DNA from: Desulfovibrionaceae bacterium
GTDB lineage: Bacteria; Pseudomonadota; Gammaproteobacteria; Burkholderiales; Burkholderiaceae_C
Direction of reading: 5' to 3'
Length of the DNA: 51,303 bases
NCBI GenBank assembly: GCA_009778355.1
Contig: WRJY01000337.1
Span: 1 to 51,303 of the forward strand
This document shows positions 28,619 through 36,118 of the stretch, piece after piece. The notes below the pieces were generated by a model that saw nothing but the letters and a program-made list of their open reading frames with translations, made no database searches and was not told where the DNA came from. The stretch's first letter is position 1. The number at the start of each line of letters is the position of its first letter. A program made the translations under genes and the position numbers.

Positions 28619-29050
28619 TTATTCGATGGTCAGCCGCTGCGAGCCGCCGGCTTGTTTTTTGGGCAAGGTCAGGGTCAGTACGCCGTTGTCGTATTTGGCC
28701 TTGGCGGCGGCTTGGTCGATGTCTTGCGGCAGTTGCAGGCTGCGCGAGACTTCGCCGTAATAGCGTTCGCTGCGCAGCAGTTTGTCGTCGCGGCTCTGGC
28801 TGTCGTGCTGCCTGACTTCGGCGCGCAGGGTGACGACGCCGCCGTCGATGGACACCTGGATGTCCTCCTTGGGCACGCCGGGGATTTCGGCCTGCACGGT
28901 GTAGGCAGCGTCGGATTCCTTGACGTCGATGCGGATTTGCGCGGCGCTTGGCAGCGGCTCGCCATGCAGGGGCCGCACGAAGAAACCGGGCGCGAAGTCC
29001 CTGAAGAAGTCGTCGAACAAGGGGTGACTGTGGATGATCTGGTTGGCCAT
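28619..29050 (-). CDS. Small heat shock protein Hsp20/alpha-crystallin
   Basis: ATP-independent holdase chaperone of the Hsp20 family. The 143 residues have a short variable N-terminus (HPLFDDFFRDFAPGFFV) and an alpha-crystallin domain from about 40 to 130 (RIDVKESDAAYTVQAEIPGV, KEDIQVSIDGGVVTLRAEV, RYYGEVSRSLQLP, YDNGVLTLTLPK), ending in a short tail. The start at 29050 has AAGGAGAG before it, favouring it over one 18 codons upstream. A sigma-32-like promoter lies 63-90 bp upstream. Confidence 0.93.
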   Translation of the reverse strand: MANQIIHSHPLFDDFFRDFAPGFFVRPLHGEPLPSAAQIRIDVKESDAAYTVQAEIPGVPKEDIQVSIDGGVVTLRAEVRQHDSQSRDDKLLRSERYYGEVSRSLQLPQDIDQAAAKAKYDNGVLTLTLPKKQAGGSQRLTIE

Positions 29051-29112
29051 GGTGCTCTCCTTGACTTGAAGTTCAAACCCGAGGGGTGGCGTTGTTGCCG
29101 TCACCCGGATTC

Positions 29113-29140
29113 ATTTGCGGACTGGGCGGGCGCTTTCAAG
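29113..29140 (-). promoter_or_regulatory. Sigma-32-like heat-shock promoter of hsp20
   Basis: On the minus strand CTTGAAA (29134-29140, exact -35 consensus) is followed after 13 bp by CCGCAAAT (29113-29120), similar to the -10 CCCCATNT. Spacing is within the sigma-32 range and the downstream gene is a heat-shock chaperone. Confidence 0.5.
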
Positions 29141-29251
29141 AGCCTGGGCGGGCGGGCTGGCGCGGGGCGTGGGAAAATACGGGTCATTGCCGCCGCTGCT
29201 TACGCGCGCGCCCCGCGGTGTTGTTCCGCGCCGCTTTTGCCACCGTCTCCC

Positions 29252-30142
29252 ATGCCGTCTTCCCTGCTGCATCCCATGCTCAACGTGGCCATCCGGGCCG
29301 CGCGCGCCGCTGGCGCCATCATCAACCACGCCGCGCTGGACATCGAGGCCGTGCGCGTGTCGCAAAAGCAGGTGAACGATTTCGTCACCGAGGTGGACCG
29401 CGCCAGCGAGGACGCCATCATCGACACCCTGTTGACGGCCTACCCCGGCCACGGCATTCATGCCGAGGAGTCGGGCCGCGCGCACGGCAACGCGGCTTCA
29501 GACCACGTGTGGATCATCGACCCGCTGGACGGCACCACCAATTTCATCCACGGCTTCCCGGTGTATTGCGTGAGCATTGCGCTCAGCGTCAAGGGCCGCG
29601 TCGAGCAGGCCGTGGTGTATGACCCCACGCGCAACGACCTGTTCACCGCCACGCGCGGGCGCGGCGCTTACCTCAACGACCGCCGCATCCGCGTCAGCAA
29701 GCGCGCCGAACTGCCCGAGTGCCTGATCTCCACCGGCTTTCCGTACCGCCAGGGCGACGACTTTGCCGCCTACCTGAAGATGATGGGCGAGTTGATGCAG
29801 CGCACCGCCGGCCTGCGCCGCCCCGGCGCCGCCGCGCTGGATCTGGCTTACGTGGCGGCGGGCTTTGCCGATGGCTTTTTCGAGACCGGCCTCAAGCCCT
29901 GGGACGTGGCCGCCGGCGCGCTGCTGGTGACCGAGGCGGGCGGCCTGGTCGGCAACTTCACCGGCGAGGCCGGCCACTTGCTGGAGCAGTCCGGCGAATG
30001 CCTGGCCGCCAACCCGCGCGTGTATGCGCAACTGGTGCAGGTGTTGCGCAAATACTCCCATTTTGATAGCATCGAGCGCCCGTCCGGCGAGCGCAAGAAG
30101 CCTATTTCTCTGAAGAAAACGGGCGAGGCCGATGTCGCCTGA
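29252..30142 (+). CDS. suhB: Inositol-1-monophosphatase family protein SuhB
   Basis: Mg-dependent phosphatase of the inositol monophosphatase family; SuhB also acts with Nus factors in rRNA antitermination in E. coli. The 296 residues show the metal-site motifs E72-E73 (HAEESGRAH), WIIDPLDGTTNF (D90, D93) and KPWDVAAGALLVTEAGG. The start could be eight codons later at MLNVAIRAARAAG, closer to the usual SuhB start. The C-terminal about 28 residues (after VLRKYSHF) are longer than in E. coli and rich in Lys/Ser. Confidence 0.93.
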   Translation: MPSSLLHPMLNVAIRAARAAGAIINHAALDIEAVRVSQKQVNDFVTEVDRASEDAIIDTLLTAYPGHGIHAEESGRAHGNAASDHVWIIDPLDGTTNFIHGFPVYCVSIALSVKGRVEQAVVYDPTRNDLFTATRGRGAYLNDRRIRVSKRAELPECLISTGFPYRQGDDFAAYLKMMGELMQRTAGLRRPGAAALDLAYVAAGFADGFFETGLKPWDVAAGALLVTEAGGLVGNFTGEAGHLLEQSGECLAANPRVYAQLVQVLRKYSHFDSIERPSGERKKPISLKKTGEADVA

Positions 30143-30151
30143 GTCACGCTC

Positions 30152-31027
30152 GTGAGCACGCTTGCCGGCCTCATCGAGGGCATGACGTTCCCTCTCCCCA
30201 GCCCTCTCCTGCAAGCGGGCGAGGGAGCAAGAAATTTTCCTCTCCCGCAATCGGACGAGGGAGCGGAAAACTCTCCTCTCCCGCTTGCGGGAGAGGAGCA
30301 GGGGGAGAGGGCCAGCGGCGCGTCCCAAAGCGCCGGGCTCAATCTGGAAACGCATCACCGCGCCATCCGCAGCTTCGTCACCCGCGCTGGCCGTACCACT
30401 GCGGCCCAGGCCCGCGCGCTGGCCGAACTGGGCCCGTGCCACGTGCTGTCCTACGACCCGGCCACCACCGATCTGGTGGTCGCCTGCGCGGGCCAGGCAT
30501 ACCAGCAGACGGTGCTGGAAATCGGTTTCGGCATGGGCCAGGCCACCGCACACATCGCTGCGCTGCGGCCCGGCACGCTGTTCATCGGCTGCGAAGTGCA
30601 CGAACCCGGCGTGGGCGCGCTGCTCAAACTGATCGGCGAGCAGGGGCTGGACAACGTCCGCATCGTGCGGCACGACGCCGTCGAGGTGCTGCAACACATG
30701 ATCGCGCCCGCCACGCTGCACGGCGCGCATGTATTCTTTCCCGACCCTTGGCATAAAAAGCGCCACCACAAGCGCCGGCTGATCCAGCCGCCTTTTGTTC
30801 ACCTGCTGGCTGGGCGCATCGCCCCCGGCGGCTACATCCATTGCGCCACCGACTGGCAGCCCTACGCCGAGCAGATGCTGTCCGTGCTGGCCGCCGAGCC
30901 ACTGCTGACTAACACCGCCGAGGGTTACGCGAGCCGCCCCGCCTACCGGCCCGAAACCAAGTTCGAGCGCCGCGGACTGCGCCTGGGCCACGGCGTGTGG
31001 GACTTGGTGTTTACGCGCGTGCCATGA
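30152..31027 (+). CDS. trmB: tRNA (guanine46-N7)-methyltransferase TrmB with repeat-derived N-terminus
   Basis: Methylates G46 of tRNA with S-adenosylmethionine. The conserved enzyme begins near residue 71 (AIRSFVTRAGRTT) and shows LEIGFGMGQATAHIA (SAM site), VHEPGVGALL, HDAVEVL, FFPDPWHKKRHHKRRLIQPP and TDWQPYAEQM. The first about 55 residues are encoded by a purine/pyrimidine-rich repeat (FPLPSPLLQAGEG, then NFPLPQSDEGAEN and SPLPLAGEEQGE). No start codon lies between the repeat and the conserved domain, so translation must begin upstream, at GTG 30152 or ATG 30182. The next gene overlaps by 4 bp. Confidence 0.9.
   Translation: MSTLAGLIEGMTFPLPSPLLQAGEGARNFPLPQSDEGAENSPLPLAGEEQGERASGASQSAGLNLETHHRAIRSFVTRAGRTTAAQARALAELGPCHVLSYDPATTDLVVACAGQAYQQTVLEIGFGMGQATAHIAALRPGTLFIGCEVHEPGVGALLKLIGEQGLDNVRIVRHDAVEVLQHMIAPATLHGAHVFFPDPWHKKRHHKRRLIQPPFVHLLAGRIAPGGYIHCATDWQPYAEQMLSVLAAEPLLTNTAEGYASRPAYRPETKFERRGLRLGHGVWDLVFTRVP
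30188..30312. repeat. CCCTCTCCC/GGGAGAGG palindromic repeat inside trmB
   Basis: Three related palindromic units follow one another: CCCTCTCCTGCAAGCGGGCGAGGGAG, CCTCTCCCGCAATCGGACGA with GGGAG, and CCTCTCCCGCTTGCGGGAGAGG, the last a nearly perfect hairpin. Such repeats are normally intergenic. Here all three are read in frame through the 5' part of trmB. Confidence 0.85.
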
Positions 31028-31962
31028 CCAGCGCCGCGCCGCTGCCGGATGACATGCGCGTGTTCGTGCGCGGCTGGCTGTCGTCCAACAGCCTGCTGTG
31101 CCTGGGCGGGGAGCCGGCGCTGATCGACACCGGCCACGTCAAGCACGCCGAGCAGACCGTGCACCTGGCCGCCGGCGCGCTGGGCCACGGCGCGGCGCTG
31201 GCCGCCATCGCCCACACCCATCTGCACAGCGACCATTGCGGCGGCACGGCGGCGCTGCAGGCCGCCTACCCCGGCGCGGTCACCTGGGTGCCCGAAGCCA
31301 CGCTGGCGCACGTGCGCGACTGGGATCAAGACGCGCTGACCTTCGGCGACAGCGGGCAGCGCTGCGACCGCTTTGCCGCCCAGCGCGCACTGATTCCGGG
31401 GCAGACGGTGCGCCTGGGCCGGCGCGACTGGCAGATTCACGCCGCGCCCGGTCACGACGCGCTGGCGGTGCTGCTGTATCAGAGCGACAGCGGCGTGCTG
31501 ATGGCTGGCGACGCCCTGTGGGAGCACAGCGTCGGCGTGATCTTTCCGCACATCGACGGTTTGGCCGGGTTCGAGCCGTTTCTGGACACGCTGGCGTTGA
31601 TCGAGCGGCTGCGGCCCGCCGTCGTCGTGCCCGGCCACGGCGCGCCGTTCGCGCGCGCGGGCGGCGGCATCGACGCCGCGCTGGAGCGCGCCCGCCAGCG
31701 CATCGCCTACTTCGCCAGCCACCCGGCACAGCACGCGCTGTACGCCGCCAAGGTGCTCATCAAGTACCAGATGCTCGATGTCGAGCGCATGACCCGCCCG
31801 GCCCTGCGCGCCTGGCTGGGCGCGGCCCCGGCGCTGCGCCAGTTGCACCGCCAGCACCGCCCCGACCTGGCCTGGGACGGCTGGCTGGACGCCGTGCTGG
31901 CGCAGTTGTTCGACAAGGGCGCCCTGCGGCAGACGGCGGACGAGGTGCTGGACGGAGAGTGA
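31024..31962 (+). CDS. Metallo-beta-lactamase-fold hydrolase
   Basis: A 312-residue MBL-fold enzyme; substrate unknown. The metal-binding H66-L-H68-S-D70-H71 motif (AHTHLHSDHCGG) is intact, followed by AAPGHDALAVLLY, the bridging aspartate in MAGDALW, and the late histidine in VVVPGHGAPF. The C-terminal helical part (about 225-312) resembles lactonase/hydroxyacylglutathione-hydrolase relatives of Burkholderiales. The ATG overlaps the trmB stop (ATGA), indicating coupling. Confidence 0.88.
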   Translation: MTSAAPLPDDMRVFVRGWLSSNSLLCLGGEPALIDTGHVKHAEQTVHLAAGALGHGAALAAIAHTHLHSDHCGGTAALQAAYPGAVTWVPEATLAHVRDWDQDALTFGDSGQRCDRFAAQRALIPGQTVRLGRRDWQIHAAPGHDALAVLLYQSDSGVLMAGDALWEHSVGVIFPHIDGLAGFEPFLDTLALIERLRPAVVVPGHGAPFARAGGGIDAALERARQRIAYFASHPAQHALYAAKVLIKYQMLDVERMTRPALRAWLGAAPALRQLHRQHRPDLAWDGWLDAVLAQLFDKGALRQTADEVLDGE

Positions 31963-32039
31963 GCCGGCTGCGCGCAGGCACGCCTTCTGCGCGTCGATCA
32001 AGGGCTTGTTTGACGGGCCTTGCGTTTGATGTCCGCCTG

Positions 32040-32219
32040 TCAGGTCTGCAATTCATCCGGCGCGTCACTCTGCTCGATGATCCGTGGCGTGCGCGTGAGA
32101 AGTTGCGTCAGATTCTCCGGCTCCACGCGAATCGACTCGGTCAGTTTCGGCTACACCGATTCGGGCGTGAAACCCGGAAGAATTTCTCCTGCCAATACAA
32201 GGACACGGCTGTTTGCCAC
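32040..32219 (-). pseudogene. Small interrupted reading frame with ribosome-binding site
   Basis: From GTG 32219, preceded by AAGGAG, 60 codons can be read to TGA at 32040-32042 with a single TAG at codon 23. Before it: VANSRVLVLAGEILPGFTPE; after it: KLTESIRVEPENLTQLLTRT and PRIIEQSDAP. The pattern (GEILPGF, then a helix and LL..P.II) resembles a small domain found at the N-terminus of some membrane proteins, but I cannot name it firmly. The remainder of 31963-32297 shows nothing. Confidence 0.45.
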
Positions 32220-32297
32220 GACATCTCCTTGCGATGCAACCCGGATCGTTCCGGCATGATGAGACATGCGAAAGCCGGAAGCGGTTCGTGGTTTTGC

Positions 32298-33539
32298 TCA
32301 ACCAGCAGTTGGAAACAGCGGCAGTTCAGGGTCGGGACTTGAATCGGCGTGCTGCCGCGCGAGGTCTTGTGCTGGCGCCAGCGAGCTGACGCGCACGCCG
32401 AGCAGGCGCAGGCAGCGGTTCAGGGGCACGCGCTTCAGGCATTGGCCGGCCACCTGGCGGATGCGGCGGGCGTCGCTGGTGTGCTCGGCCACGGTCTGGT
32501 CGCGGGTGACGGTCTTGAAGTCGTCGTAGCGCAGCTTGATGCCGATGGTTTTGCCCGCGTAGCCTTTGCGCTGCAAGTCGGTGGCGACTTGTTCGGCCAG
32601 GCGGGTGAAGATGGCGCCGAGTTCGGCGCGATCGCGCACGGCGTGCAGGTCGCGCTCGAAGGTGGTTTCGCGGCTCATGCTGACGGGTTCGCTCTCGGTG
32701 ACGACGGGGCGTTCGTCGCGGCCATGCGCGGCGTCGTGCAGCCAGGCGCCGTGGCTTTTGCCGAAGTGCTGTACCAGCCACGTTCTGTCGCGCTCTGCCA
32801 GCTCGCCGATGGTGTGGATGCCGTGGCCTTGCAGCCGGGCGTCAGCCTTGGGGCCGATGCCGTTGATCTTGCGGCAGGGCAGGGGCCAGATCAATGATTC
32901 GAGGTCGCTTTCGCGCACCACGCTGATGCCGTTGGGTTTGTTGAATTCGCTGGCCATTTTGGCCAGCAGCTTGTTGGGGGCGACGCCGATGGAGCAGGTC
33001 AGGCCAGTGGCCTCGAAGATGCTTTTCTGGATCAGCCGCGCCAGCACGCGCCCGCCTTCGCGCTGGCCGCCGGGGACGTGGGTGAAGTCGATGTATACCT
33101 CGTCCACGCCACGGTCTTCGATGACGGGCGCGATGTCGCGGATGACGCGCTTGAACTCGCGCGAAAAGCGCCGGTATTCGTCGAAGTCCACCGGCAGCAA
33201 GATGGCCTGCGGGCACAGCCGGGCGGCTTTCATCAGGCCCATGGCGGAGCCGACGCCGAATTGCCGCGCCGGGTAGGTGGCGGTGGTGATGACGCCGCGC
33301 CCCACGTAGCTGGACAGGCGGGGAAAGAAATCGACCGGAATCAGCGCCAGGTCGTGTGCTGTCCAAGCGCGTTCAGGGCGCTCGGCGTTCAGGCGCGCGA
33401 TCAGGTCGTCCTCCTTGCGCCGCCCGCCGCCGATGACCATCGGCAAGCCCTTGAGCTGCGGGTAGCGCAGCCATTCGACCGATGCATAGAACGCATCCAT
33501 GTCGAGGTGGGCAATGCGGCGCGGAGGGCTGGCGGTCAC
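32298..33539 (-). CDS. dinB: DNA polymerase IV (Y-family)
   Basis: Error-prone translesion polymerase. The 413-residue product has the catalytic carboxylates in HLDMDAFYASVE (D13) and VDEVYIDF (D146-E147), the TTATYPARQFGVGSAM substrate segment, SIGVAPNKLLAKMAS, and a helix-hairpin-helix at KINGIGPKADARLQGHGI. It has an insertion of about 40 residues between the GGGRRKED stretch and GVITTATYPA relative to E. coli DinB, seen in related Burkholderiales. The C-terminal PELPLF is a beta-clamp-binding motif. No LexA box was recognised upstream. Confidence 0.95.
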   Translation of the reverse strand: MTASPPRRIAHLDMDAFYASVEWLRYPQLKGLPMVIGGGRRKEDDLIARLNAERPERAWTAHDLALIPVDFFPRLSSYVGRGVITTATYPARQFGVGSAMGLMKAARLCPQAILLPVDFDEYRRFSREFKRVIRDIAPVIEDRGVDEVYIDFTHVPGGQREGGRVLARLIQKSIFEATGLTCSIGVAPNKLLAKMASEFNKPNGISVVRESDLESLIWPLPCRKINGIGPKADARLQGHGIHTIGELAERDRTWLVQHFGKSHGAWLHDAAHGRDERPVVTESEPVSMSRETTFERDLHAVRDRAELGAIFTRLAEQVATDLQRKGYAGKTIGIKLRYDDFKTVTRDQTVAEHTSDARRIRQVAGQCLKRVPLNRCLRLLGVRVSSLAPAQDLARQHADSSPDPELPLFPTAG

Positions 33540-33680
33540 AAAGCCAAGCTTACCGCGCGTTTGCGTTGGGCCAGGGCGCTGGATGCGCGATGCTCATTGC
33601 CGCCAGTTAAAATTAAAAACTTTGCCCGATACGGCAAGATTTTTTGCAATTTTTCATCAAACCCCGGGAAGGCACACTCC

Positions 33681-34106
33681 ATGGCAACCGAACGCACCCT
33701 GTCCATCATCAAGCCCGACGCCGTCGCCAAGAACGTGATCGGCCAGATTTACGCCCGCTTCGAGGCCGCCGGCCTGAAGATCATCGCGGCCCGTATGCAG
33801 CACCTGTCGCGCCGCGAGGCCGAGCAGTTCTACGCTGTGCACAGGCAGCGCCCCTTTTTCAAGGACCTGGTGGACTTCATGGTGTCCGGCCCGGTGATGA
33901 TTCAGGTGCTGGAGGGCGAGGGCGCGATTGCCAAAAACCGCGATCTGATGGGCGCCACCGACCCCAAAAAGGCCGACAAGGGGACTATTCGCGCCGACTT
34001 CGCCGACTCGATCGACGCCAATGCCGTGCACGGCTCCGACGCGCCGGAAACCGCCGCGGTGGAAGTGGCGTTTTTCTTTCCCGCTCTGGCGATCTACTCC
34101 CGCTGA
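33681..34106 (+). CDS. ndk: Nucleoside diphosphate kinase
   Basis: Equilibrates nucleoside di- and triphosphates through a phospho-histidine. The 141-residue product matches the family length and contains TLSIIKPDAVAKNVIG, the GATDPKKADKGTIRADFA loop, and the active histidine H117 in NAVHGSD. GGGAAGGC precedes the ATG at 33681. An AT-rich patch with TTAAAATTAAAA at 33604-33618 upstream is a candidate promoter region. ndk before rlmN-pilW-rodZ-ispG is the standard proteobacterial order. Confidence 0.97.
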   Translation: MATERTLSIIKPDAVAKNVIGQIYARFEAAGLKIIAARMQHLSRREAEQFYAVHRQRPFFKDLVDFMVSGPVMIQVLEGEGAIAKNRDLMGATDPKKADKGTIRADFADSIDANAVHGSDAPETAAVEVAFFFPALAIYSR

Positions 34107-34148
34107 TGTGACACGGCACAGAGGCCAGTTCAGCTTTTGGTTGGGTTC

Positions 34149-35303
34149 ATGACGGCGGTACCGGTCAACCTGCTCGACTTTGATCTGGACGGGCTGGCGG
34201 CTTTCTGCGAGGGTTTGGGCGAGAAGCGTTTTCGCGCCACGCAGTTGCTGCGCTGGATTCACCAGCGCGGGGTGGCCGATTTCGGCCAGATGAGCGATCT
34301 GGCCAGGTCGCTGCGTGAGAAGCTGGCGGGCCGCGCCGTGACGGCGGCGCTGCCGGTGGTCAGCCAGCATGAATCGAGGGACGGCACCATCAAGTGGCTG
34401 TTCGACGTTGGCGGCGGCAACGCGGTCGAATCGGTGTTCATCCCGGAAGACGACCGGGGCACGCTGTGCGTGTCGTCGCAAGCCGGCTGCGCGGTGGGTT
34501 GCCGCTTTTGCTCCACCGGGCACCAGGGCTTCAGCCGCAACCTGAGCACGGGCGAGATCGTCGCCCAGTTGTGGTTTGCCGAGCATTTTTTGCGCCGGCA
34601 CCTGCAAAGCCAGGAGCGCGTCATCTCCAACGTGGTGATGATGGGCATGGGCGAGCCGCTGCAAAACTACGACCGGCTGCTGCCGGCGCTGCGCCTGATG
34701 CTCGATGACCACGGCTACGGCCTGTCGCGCCGGCGCGTGACGGTGTCCACCTGTGGCGTGGTGCCGATGATCGATCGTCTGGCGCGCGATTGCCCGGTGG
34801 CGCTGGCGGTGTCGCTGCACGCGCCCACCGATGAATTGCGCGACCGCCTGGTGCCGCTGAACCGCAAGTACCCGCTGGATGAACTGCTGCAAGCCTGCGC
34901 CCGTTACCTGGCCAGCGCGCCGCGCGACTTCATTACGTTCGAGTATTGCATGCTCGACGGCGTGAACGACGCGCCGGAGCACGCGCGGGCGCTGATCGAA
35001 CTGGTGCGCCGACATGCCGCCGAAGGGCTGCGCTGCAAGTTCAACCTGATTGCGTTCAACCAGTTTCCGCAATCGGGCCTGGCGCGCTCGCCGATGCCGC
35101 GCGTGCTGGCGTTTTGCAAGTTGCTTGGCGATGCTGGTATCGTCACCACGGTGCGCAAGACGCGCGGCGACGACATTGACGCCGCCTGCGGCCAGTTGGC
35201 TGGCGGCGTGCAGGATCGCACCCGCGTGCAGGAACGCATGGCGCGCCAGCGCACGGTGGCGTTGTACCCGGCGCGCGCGCCGGCGAGAAAGGCTGTTTCA
35301 TGA
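34149..35303 (+). CDS. rlmN: Dual-specificity 23S rRNA A2503/tRNA A37 C2-methyltransferase RlmN
   Basis: Radical-SAM enzyme that methylates C2 of A2503 in 23S rRNA and A37 of some tRNAs. The 384 residues contain the 4Fe-4S motif C114-x3-C118-x2-C121 (GCAVGCRFCSTG), SNVVMMGMGEPLQNY, VSLHAPTDELR and the late catalytic-cysteine region TVRKTRGDDIDAACGQL. The ATG at 34149 is preferred to a TTG four codons upstream. Its stop overlaps the pilW start. Confidence 0.96.
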   Translation: MTAVPVNLLDFDLDGLAAFCEGLGEKRFRATQLLRWIHQRGVADFGQMSDLARSLREKLAGRAVTAALPVVSQHESRDGTIKWLFDVGGGNAVESVFIPEDDRGTLCVSSQAGCAVGCRFCSTGHQGFSRNLSTGEIVAQLWFAEHFLRRHLQSQERVISNVVMMGMGEPLQNYDRLLPALRLMLDDHGYGLSRRRVTVSTCGVVPMIDRLARDCPVALAVSLHAPTDELRDRLVPLNRKYPLDELLQACARYLASAPRDFITFEYCMLDGVNDAPEHARALIELVRRHAAEGLRCKFNLIAFNQFPQSGLARSPMPRVLAFCKLLGDAGIVTTVRKTRGDDIDAACGQLAGGVQDRTRVQERMARQRTVALYPARAPARKAVS

Positions 35304-36118
35304 TGACTGCGACTTCCCTGTCCAACTGGCTGCCGCTTCGGGCCTGGGCCGTGCTGGCTCTGCTGGGCGCGCTGGCCGGCTGTGCCACCACCCAGTCCGG
35401 TGCGGGCGGCATGAACCAGTTGCAAACCGCGTCCGACGAAACCGAGGTGCGCAAGCGCGCGCGCACGCGGCTGATGCTGGCGTCGAGCTACTTCGAGAAC
35501 GGCCAGACCACCATCGCGCTGGACGAGATGAAGAAAGCCTTGCAGATCGACCCGTCGCTTGGCGATACTTATAACCTGGGCGGCTTGATCTATATGACGA
35601 TGGGCGACAAGGCGCTGGCGCAAAGCCATTTCGAGCGCGCCATTTCGCTCAACCCGCGCGATGCCGACGCCATGCACAACTTCGGCGTGCTGCAATGCCA
35701 GCAGGGCCGGTACGCGGCGGCCAAACAGTTGTTCGAACGCGCGATGGCGGTGCCCACCTACATGAACCGGGCCAAGACGCTGAAGATGCAAGGCATCTGC
35801 GAGGCGCGCAGCGGCGACGCCGCTGCTGCCGAGGCGACGCTGATGCATTCGTATGAACTGGATGCCGGCGACCCGGTGACGGGCTACAACCTGTCGAGTT
35901 TGCTGTACAGGCGCGGCGACTACACCAAGGCGCAGTTCTACATCCGGCGCCTGAACAACAGCGAACTGGCCAACGCCCAATCGCTGTGGCTGGGCATCCG
36001 GGTCGAGCACCGGCTGGGCAACCGCCAGGCCATGGATCAACTGGGCGCGCAGTTGCGGCGGCGTTTCGCGCAATCGCCCGAACTGACGGCCTACGAACAG
36101 GGGACTTTCGATGAGTGA
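35300..36118 (+). CDS. pilW: Type IV pilus biogenesis lipoprotein PilW (PilF)
   Basis: Outer-membrane TPR lipoprotein that helps PilQ secretin multimerise. The 272 residues start with a signal peptide ending in the lipobox LAGC (C28), followed by about six TPR-like helices pairs (for example TRLMLASSYFENGQTTIALD, TYNLGGLIYMTMGDKALAQS and MHNFGVLQCQQGRYAAAKQL). It overlaps rlmN by 4 bp and rodZ by 8 bp. Its presence fits the pilT/pilU genes at the window start. Confidence 0.93.
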   Translation: MMTATSLSNWLPLRAWAVLALLGALAGCATTQSGAGGMNQLQTASDETEVRKRARTRLMLASSYFENGQTTIALDEMKKALQIDPSLGDTYNLGGLIYMTMGDKALAQSHFERAISLNPRDADAMHNFGVLQCQQGRYAAAKQLFERAMAVPTYMNRAKTLKMQGICEARSGDAAAAEATLMHSYELDAGDPVTGYNLSSLLYRRGDYTKAQFYIRRLNNSELANAQSLWLGIRVEHRLGNRQAMDQLGAQLRRRFAQSPELTAYEQGTFDE

